A DNA stretch of 10,437 nucleotides from an uncultured Lachnospiraceae bacterium (GTDB lineage Bacteria; Bacillota_A; Clostridia; Lachnospirales; Lachnospiraceae), in NCBI GenBank assembly GCA_902796775.1, contig CADBQK010000213.1, positions 1 to 10,437 of the forward strand. The letters run 5' to 3'. This document shows, piece by piece, positions 5,714 to 10,437 of this stretch. The position numbers and the translations under genes were made by a program. Under the pieces are notes generated by a model. That model did not search any database. It was not told where the DNA came from and saw nothing but the letters and a program-made list of their open reading frames with translations. Position 1 is the first letter of the stretch, and each line of letters begins with the position of its first letter.

Positions 5714-6592
5714 ATGCATATGATGTACAGCAAAAAAATTCATATTGTGATCTTTCTCCTTCCGGCTTTGATCCTTTTCTGCGGCGTACTCATTGCGCCT
5801 ATCGGGGCTTCAACCTATTTCAGTCTCTTTGACTGGAATGGTTTTGGGGCAAAAACCTTCATCGGTTTTGCCAATTACAAGGAGCTTTTTTCCAGCAACG
5901 CCATCGGTTTTATGAAGGCATTGCGCAACTCTCTTCTGCTGGCCGCGCTCTCGGTGTTTCTTCAGCTGCCGCTGGCTTTAGGCCTCGCCCTCACTCTAGG
6001 CAGAAAGGTAAAGGGCGAGAGACTCTTCCTTTCTGTTTATTTTATGCCTGTCCTGATTTCAACGGTTGTTATCGGTCAGCTCTGGCTGAAGATCTATAAT
6101 CCGGACTATGGTATTTTGAACGTTTTTCTCCGTGCAGTTGGTCTGGGAAAATGGGCGAAGATATGGCTGGGGACTAAAGAGACTGCGCTTGGCGCTGTCT
6201 TTGTACCGACGTTGTGGCAGTATGTCGGCTATCATATGCTTCTGCTCTACGCGGGCGTCAAGAGCGTTCCGCCGCAGCTGCGTGAGGCCGCCATGCTCGA
6301 TGGCGCTACGGATAGTCAGATTGATCGCTTTATTGTGCTTCCCTATATCAAGCCTATCATCCGCATCAGTGTTATTTTTGCGGTAACCGGCTCGCTCAAA
6401 TCTTTCGACCTTATTTACGTCCTGACCAACGGAGGCCCCCTGCATTCTACGGAGGTGCCAAGCACTTTGATGATCAATATGCTCTTTCTTCGTAACCGCT
6501 ACGGCATGGGCAGTACCATTGCCGTACTGCTGATCATCCTCTGCTTTGGCTTTGCGCTGCTGATCAGCGCGGTCTTTAGAGAGGGGGATTGA
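5714..6592 (+). CDS. ABC sugar transporter permease, MalF/UgpA type
   Basis: A 292-residue inner-membrane subunit of a carbohydrate (CUT1) importer. Six hydrophobic spans are visible at about residues 10-32, 73-95, 105-125, 158-180, 214-230 and 267-287. The cytoplasmic EAA loop that docks to the ATPase is at 191-197 (EAAMLDG), followed by LPYIKP. The segment FDLIYVLTNGGP (231-242) is characteristic of UgpA-like permeases. I chose ATG 5714 because GAGGAGG (5698-5704) sits 9 nt upstream; an ATG at 5696 would lie at the ribosome binding site itself. It forms a heterodimer with the next gene's product, which starts 4 nt after this stop codon. Confidence 0.93.
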   Translation: MHMMYSKKIHIVIFLLPALILFCGVLIAPIGASTYFSLFDWNGFGAKTFIGFANYKELFSSNAIGFMKALRNSLLLAALSVFLQLPLALGLALTLGRKVKGERLFLSVYFMPVLISTVVIGQLWLKIYNPDYGILNVFLRAVGLGKWAKIWLGTKETALGAVFVPTLWQYVGYHMLLLYAGVKSVPPQLREAAMLDGATDSQIDRFIVLPYIKPIIRISVIFAVTGSLKSFDLIYVLTNGGPLHSTEVPSTLMINMLFLRNRYGMGSTIAVLLIILCFGFALLISAVFREGD

Positions 6593-6596
6593 GATC

Positions 6597-7430
6597 TTGA
6601 AAAACAATACAAAGGCAGTACGGATCATTATTTACATCGGTCTGGTTCTCTGGATGCTCATAAACCTGTTCCCGGTTTACTGGATGTTCACCTTCTCCCT
6701 CAAGAGTAATGAGGAAATTTTCGGCAGCAACGTTATCGGATTGCCTCAGAACTGGCTCTGGTCCAATTATTCCAGTGCCCTCAACACAGGCAACATGGCC
6801 AGATACTTTCTGAACAGTATCATTGTAGCTACCGCCACGATCCTGATCACTTTGATTGTTGCCTTGATGGGAACTTTTGCCCTCACACGGCTGATCTGGA
6901 AGCAGCGTAAAACACTCAATAAGTTTTTCATGCTGGGTCTTACAATTCCTATCCATGCTTCCATTGTGCCCGTGTATGTAACGCTTTCGCGTTTGCACCT
7001 GCTCAATACTTACTGGGCGCTTATCATCCCATACGCCGCCTTCTCGCTGTCCATGGCCATCCTGGTCTGTACAGGTTTTATGAACGAGATTCCGCGGGAG
7101 CTGGATGAGTCAGCCTGCATCGATGGCTGCAGTGTCTGGGGTATCTTTCTTCGTATTATAGTACCGCTGATGAAGCCTGCAGTGGCTACCGTCGGCATTT
7201 ACACTTTTCTGCAGTGCTGGAACGAGCTGATGTTTGCCAATATTTTCATTAGTAAATCCGCTCTGCGTACCCTGCCCGTAGGCGTACAGGCGCTTTCCGG
7301 ACAGTACACAACAGAATGGGGCCCTATCGGCGCCGCGCTGGTGCTGGCCACCTTCCCGACGCTGTTTATCTATATTTTCCTAAGCAAAAAAATCCAGGAG
7401 AGCTTCATTGCCGGTGCGATCAAGGGATAG
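6597..7430 (+). CDS. ABC sugar transporter permease, MalG/UgpE type
   Basis: A 277-residue partner permease of the CUT1 importer. Hydrophobic spans fall at about residues 9-31, 73-97, 109-129, 138-160, 190-210 and 243-264. The opening NLFPVYWMFTFSLKSNEEIF (23-42) is typical of MalG-type proteins, and the EAA-loop equivalent is ESACIDG (171-177). The start is TTG at 6597, supported by AGAGGGGG (6579-6586) about 10 nt upstream; a later in-frame ATG would remove the first membrane span. No ATP-binding subunit gene follows, so the importer must borrow an ATPase from elsewhere. Confidence 0.93.
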   Translation: MKNNTKAVRIIIYIGLVLWMLINLFPVYWMFTFSLKSNEEIFGSNVIGLPQNWLWSNYSSALNTGNMARYFLNSIIVATATILITLIVALMGTFALTRLIWKQRKTLNKFFMLGLTIPIHASIVPVYVTLSRLHLLNTYWALIIPYAAFSLSMAILVCTGFMNEIPRELDESACIDGCSVWGIFLRIIVPLMKPAVATVGIYTFLQCWNELMFANIFISKSALRTLPVGVQALSGQYTTEWGPIGAALVLATFPTLFIYIFLSKKIQESFIAGAIKG

Positions 7431-7451
7431 ACACTGCTCTCATTCGGAGCC

Positions 7452-7477
7452 ATAAGTGAAAGGGAGTGTTCACTTGT
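7452..7477 (+). promoter_or_regulatory. Hairpin enclosing the xylB ribosome binding site and start codon
   Basis: ATAAGTGAA (7452-7460) pairs with TTCACTTGT (7469-7477), 9 bp including one T-G wobble, around an 8-nt loop AGGGAGTG. The ribosome binding site GGGAG is thus displayed in the loop, while the TTG start codon (7474-7476) is buried in the stem. This could lower or gate xylB translation. The pairing is seen directly; the regulatory effect is inferred. Confidence 0.5.
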
Positions 7478-8949
7478 ATTATATTGGTATAGACCTGGGC
7501 ACCTCAGCAGTTAAGCTGCTGCTGGTGGACAAAAATGGACGGATCTGCAGATCCGTTTCAGAGGAATACCCGCTGTCCTTTCCGCAGCCCGGCTGGTCAG
7601 AGCAGGAGCCTGCTGATTGGTGGAATGCTGTCCGGAGCGGGCTTCAAAGGCTGCTCGACGGACAGGATGCCTCGCTTATCGCCGGGATTGGTGTTGGCGG
7701 GCAGATGCATGGTCTGGTAACACTTGACGAAAACGATGATGTGATCCGTCCTGCTATCCTGTGGAATGACGGACGTACTGCACAGGAGACGGACTGGCTC
7801 AACAATGAAGTGGGGAAAGAAAAGCTGTCAGCGCTGACCGCAAATATTGCTTTTGCAGGTTTTACGGCACCTAAGCTGCTATGGATGCATAAGCATGAAC
7901 CGGAGAATTTTGCGCGCATCGCAAAGATCATGCTCCCCAAGGATTATATTAACTACTGTCTGACCGGCGTACATGCATGCGATTTTTCTGATGCAAGCGG
8001 AATGCTGCTGCTGGATGTGAAAAACCGGTGCTGGTCGGAGGAAATGCTGGAGATCTGCGGTGTCAGTAAAGCGCAGATGCCTCAGCTTTTCGAAAGTTAT
8101 GAAGTGATCGGCAGGGTAAAGCCAGAGCTTGCCGCCGCCTTTGGCCTGCCGGAAGATGTTCGGGTCGTTGCCGGCGCGGGAGATAATGCTGCTGCCGCTG
8201 TCGGTACGGGTACCGTTGGCGACGGAGCCTGCAATATCAGCCTCGGCACCTCCGGGACGATTTTCATCTCCTCCGAACGTTTCGGAGTTGACCCGAACAA
8301 TGCACTGCATGCCTTCGCCCACGCGGATGGGAAGTATCATCTGATGGGCTGTATGCTTTCGGCTGGCAGCTGCAATAAGTGGTTCTGTGAGGATATTCTT
8401 TCAACCCAGGATTATGTGGGAGAGCAGCAAGCCGTTGCTGATGAAGCGCTGGGACGAAACCGTGTGTTCTTCCTGCCCTATCTCATGGGGGAGCGCAGTC
8501 CCATCAACGATACGGATGCCCGGGGTCAGTTTATCGGGCTGGCCATGGATACGACCAGGGCTGATATGATCCAGGCCGTGCTGGAGGGAGTGGCTTTTGC
8601 CATCAGGGACAGTTTCGAAGTGGCGAAAAGCCTTGGGATCCATATCGAGCGTTCCATGCTTTGCGGCGGCGGAGCCAAGAGTCCGCTTTGGCAGCGGATC
8701 ATGGCAAATGTGCTGAATATCCCACTGGATATTCCCCAGACAGAGGAGGGGCCTGGTTATGGCGGAGCGATGCTTGCTATGGTAGGCTGCGGAGAATATG
8801 CTGACGTGAAAGCCTGCGCGAATGCACTGGTACGCACGACAGGAAGTGTCCTGCCTGAGCGTGAGATTGCAGAGCGCTATGAGTGCTCTTACCGAAAGTT
8901 TCAGAAAATCTACCCGGCGGTGAAGGAACTGTTCCGGGAATTGAGATAA
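7474..8949 (+). CDS. xylB: Xylulokinase
   Basis: Phosphorylates D-xylulose with ATP to xylulose 5-phosphate, the last step of the isomerase pathway for xylose. The 491-residue protein belongs to the FGGY carbohydrate kinase family (E. coli XylB is about 484). The N-terminal phosphate-binding segment is [10 protein letters not shown] (5-14). The substrate-contacting GQMHG is at residues 76-80, WNDGRT follows, and the candidate catalytic base is Asp237 in [12 protein letters not shown]. The C-terminal ATPase half contains [11 protein letters not shown] chose TTG 7474 because GGGAG (7462-7466) lies 7 nt upstream and translation then begins MYYIGIDLG, as in the family; a GTG at 7456 would overlap the binding site. 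It is followed 14 nt later by xylA. Confidence 0.95.
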   Translation: MYYIGIDLGTSAVKLLLVDKNGRICRSVSEEYPLSFPQPGWSEQEPADWWNAVRSGLQRLLDGQDASLIAGIGVGGQMHGLVTLDENDDVIRPAILWNDGRTAQETDWLNNEVGKEKLSALTANIAFAGFTAPKLLWMHKHEPENFARIAKIMLPKDYINYCLTGVHACDFSDASGMLLLDVKNRCWSEEMLEICGVSKAQMPQLFESYEVIGRVKPELAAAFGLPEDVRVVAGAGDNAAAAVGTGTVGDGACNISLGTSGTIFISSERFGVDPNNALHAFAHADGKYHLMGCMLSAGSCNKWFCEDILSTQDYVGEQQAVADEALGRNRVFFLPYLMGERSPINDTDARGQFIGLAMDTTRADMIQAVLEGVAFAIRDSFEVAKSLGIHIERSMLCGGGAKSPLWQRIMANVLNIPLDIPQTEEGPGYGGAMLAMVGCGEYADVKACANALVRTTGSVLPEREIAERYECSYRKFQKIYPAVKELFRELR

Positions 8950-8963
8950 GAGAGGAATCTACT

Positions 8964-10280
8964 ATGAGCGAGATTTTTGCAAATATCCCCTTGATCCCTT
9001 ACGAAGGGCCTAAGAGCACGAATCCGTTGGCGTTTAAGTTCTATGATGCGGACAGGATCGTTGCCGGAAAAAAAATGAGCGAGCATCTGCCTTTTGCGAT
9101 GGCCTGGTGGCATAATCTCTGTGCCTGCGGAACAGATATGTTCGGCAGGGACACCGCGGATAAGTCCTTTGGGACCGAAAAAGGCACAATGGAGCATGCT
9201 AAGGCCAAGGTTGATGCAGGCTTCGAGTTTATGAGCAAGCTTGGGATCCGCTATTTCTGCTTCCATGATGTGGATCTGGTACCTGAGGCAGATGATATTA
9301 AAGAGACCAACCGCCGCCTGGATGAGATCAGCGATTACATTCTGGAGAAGATGAAGGATACAGACATCCGCTGCCTCTGGGGTACTGCGAACATGTTCAG
9401 CAATCCGCGCTTTATGAACGGTGCGGGTAGCACAAACTCTGCAGATGTGTTCTGTTTTGCAGCAGCACAGGTGAAAAAGGCTCTCGATCTCACTGTGAAG
9501 CTGGGCGGCCGGGGTTATGTGTTCTGGGGCGGCCGCGAAGGCTATGAGACACTCCTGAATACGGATGTAAAGTTTGAGCAGGAGAATATTGCCCGGCTGA
9601 TGCATCTGGCAGTAGATTATGGCCGTTCCATCGGTTTTACCGGCGATTTCTACATTGAGCCCAAGCCGAAAGAGCCCATGAAGCATCAGTATGATTTCGA
9701 TGCTGCTACAGCTATCGGTTTTGTGCGGCAGTACGGACTCGACAAGGATTTCAAGATGAATATTGAGGCTAACCACGCTACACTGGCAGGACATACTTTC
9801 CAGCACGATCTGCGCGTTTCTGCGATTAATGGTATGCTGGGAAGCATCGATGCCAACCAGGGTGACACGCTTCTTGGCTGGGATACCGATGAGTTCCCTT
9901 TCAATGTCTATGAAGCCACAATGTGCATGTACGAGGTGCTGAAGGCAGGCGGACTTACCGGAGGATTCAATTTTGATTCCAAAAACCGACGTCCCAGCTA
10001 CACCATGGAAGATATGTTCCACGCATATATCCTGGGCATGGATACCTTTGCACTCGGCCTCTTAAAGGCAGATGAGCTGATTGAGGATGGGCGGATCGAC
10101 AAGTTTGTTGAGGAACGCTATGCCAGCTACAAAACCGGTATCGGTGCGAAGATCCGCAGCGGAGAGGTGACTCTTGCACAGCTTGCTGCTTATGCAGATG
10201 AGATGGGCGCTCCGGCTCTGCCCGGCAGCGGCCGTCAGGAATATCTGGAGAGTGTCGTTAACAGTGTTCTGTTTGGATAA
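8964..10280 (+). CDS. xylA: Xylose isomerase
   Basis: Converts D-xylose to D-xylulose in the cytoplasm, using two divalent metals. The 438-residue length fits class II enzymes (E. coli XylA is 440). Catalytic and metal residues fall almost exactly at E. coli numbers: His101 and Asp104 in FHDVD, Glu232 and Lys234 in IEPKP, Glu268 and His271 in [14 protein letters not shown], Asp296 in SIDANQGD, Asp307 and Asp309 in GWDTDEFP, and Asp338 in GFNFDSK. The active site therefore looks intact. ATG 8964 is preceded by AGAGAGG (8949-8955) at 8-nt spacing; the frame stays open upstream only because it overlaps xylB. It is the last gene of the operon. Confidence 0.98.
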   Translation: MSEIFANIPLIPYEGPKSTNPLAFKFYDADRIVAGKKMSEHLPFAMAWWHNLCACGTDMFGRDTADKSFGTEKGTMEHAKAKVDAGFEFMSKLGIRYFCFHDVDLVPEADDIKETNRRLDEISDYILEKMKDTDIRCLWGTANMFSNPRFMNGAGSTNSADVFCFAAAQVKKALDLTVKLGGRGYVFWGGREGYETLLNTDVKFEQENIARLMHLAVDYGRSIGFTGDFYIEPKPKEPMKHQYDFDAATAIGFVRQYGLDKDFKMNIEANHATLAGHTFQHDLRVSAINGMLGSIDANQGDTLLGWDTDEFPFNVYEATMCMYEVLKAGGLTGGFNFDSKNRRPSYTMEDMFHAYILGMDTFALGLLKADELIEDGRIDKFVEERYASYKTGIGAKIRSGEVTLAQLAAYADEMGAPALPGSGRQEYLESVVNSVLFG

Positions 10281-10313
10281 GCATCTGTCTGCTGGAAACG
10301 CGGCAGAAAGTAA

Positions 10314-10381
10314 AAGAGGATGTCCCTGGACAATGAAGGTCTGCTTCATTGAAGAGGGACATCCTTCTTTTTTGCTTTTTT
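10314..10381 (+). terminator. Rho-independent terminator of the xylose operon
   Basis: GGATGTCCCT (10318-10327) pairs perfectly with AGGGACATCC (10355-10364), extended outward by AAGA with TTCTT across a one-base bulge. Inside is a second helix, CAATGAA (10331-10337) with TTCATTG (10345-10351). T-rich tracts follow (10365-10373 and 10376-10381). It begins 33 nt after the xylA stop codon. Beyond it, bases 10382-10437 are AT-rich and hold nothing I recognise. Confidence 0.93.
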
Positions 10382-10437
10382 CTATTATTCCTAACTCAAT
10401 CATTTAAAAGCAGAAAATCGTATATGGAAATGTAACG

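Noticed and set aside
8910..10022. 370-codon reverse-strand frame opposite xylA
   Set aside because: The + strand encodes xylose isomerase with every active-site residue in place; the antisense frame has no family features.

Overview
The window reads as a chromosomal segment from a Gram-positive Clostridia-type bacterium, most likely Lachnospiraceae or a close relative. The pointers are tRNA genes without an encoded CCA end, strong AGGAGG-type ribosome binding sites, several GTG/TTG starts, AT-rich intergenic DNA, a lipoprotein solute-binding protein, and a class II xylose isomerase of 438 residues. The family assignment is inferred from these traits, not from a database search.

Layout. Bases 61-407 hold four tRNA genes (Asp-GTC, Val-TAC, Thr-TGT, Tyr-GTA) on the + strand, closed by a strong hairpin-plus-T-run terminator at 416-454. 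Bases 1-60 lie upstream of the cluster and hold nothing I can name. An AT-rich, gene-free stretch of about 430 bases follows (455-882). It carries a perfect TATAAT box, LacI/cre-like sites and a near-palindromic LacI-family operator (846-859). From 883 to 10280 seven genes run on the + strand as one apparent operon: a LacI-family regulator, a cytoplasmic GH3 beta-xylosidase-type glycosidase, a sugar-binding lipoprotein, two MalF/MalG-type permeases, xylulokinase (xylB) and xylose isomerase (xylA). A nested-stem terminator ends it at about 10314-10381.

How it works together (inference from families and order). The lipoprotein and the two permeases import xylose or, more likely given the adjacent GH3 enzyme without signal peptide, short xylo-oligosaccharides. 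The GH3 enzyme releases xylose in the cytoplasm, XylA converts it to xylulose, and XylB makes xylulose 5-phosphate for the pentose phosphate or phosphoketolase pathway. The importer lacks an ATPase gene here, so it probably uses a shared MsmX/MsmK-type ATPase encoded elsewhere. The regulator is first in the operon with an operator just upstream of its corrected start, which suggests autoregulation of the whole unit.

The genes themselves are conventional. The less explained parts are the RNA-level structures: a large nested stem just upstream of the binding-protein gene (4122-4200), a hairpin after the GH3 gene (4014-4079), a perfect 14-bp hairpin after the binding-protein gene (5643-5684), and a small hairpin that holds the xylB start codon in its stem (7452-7477). 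I found no CRISPR array, insertion sequence, prophage or defence genes.
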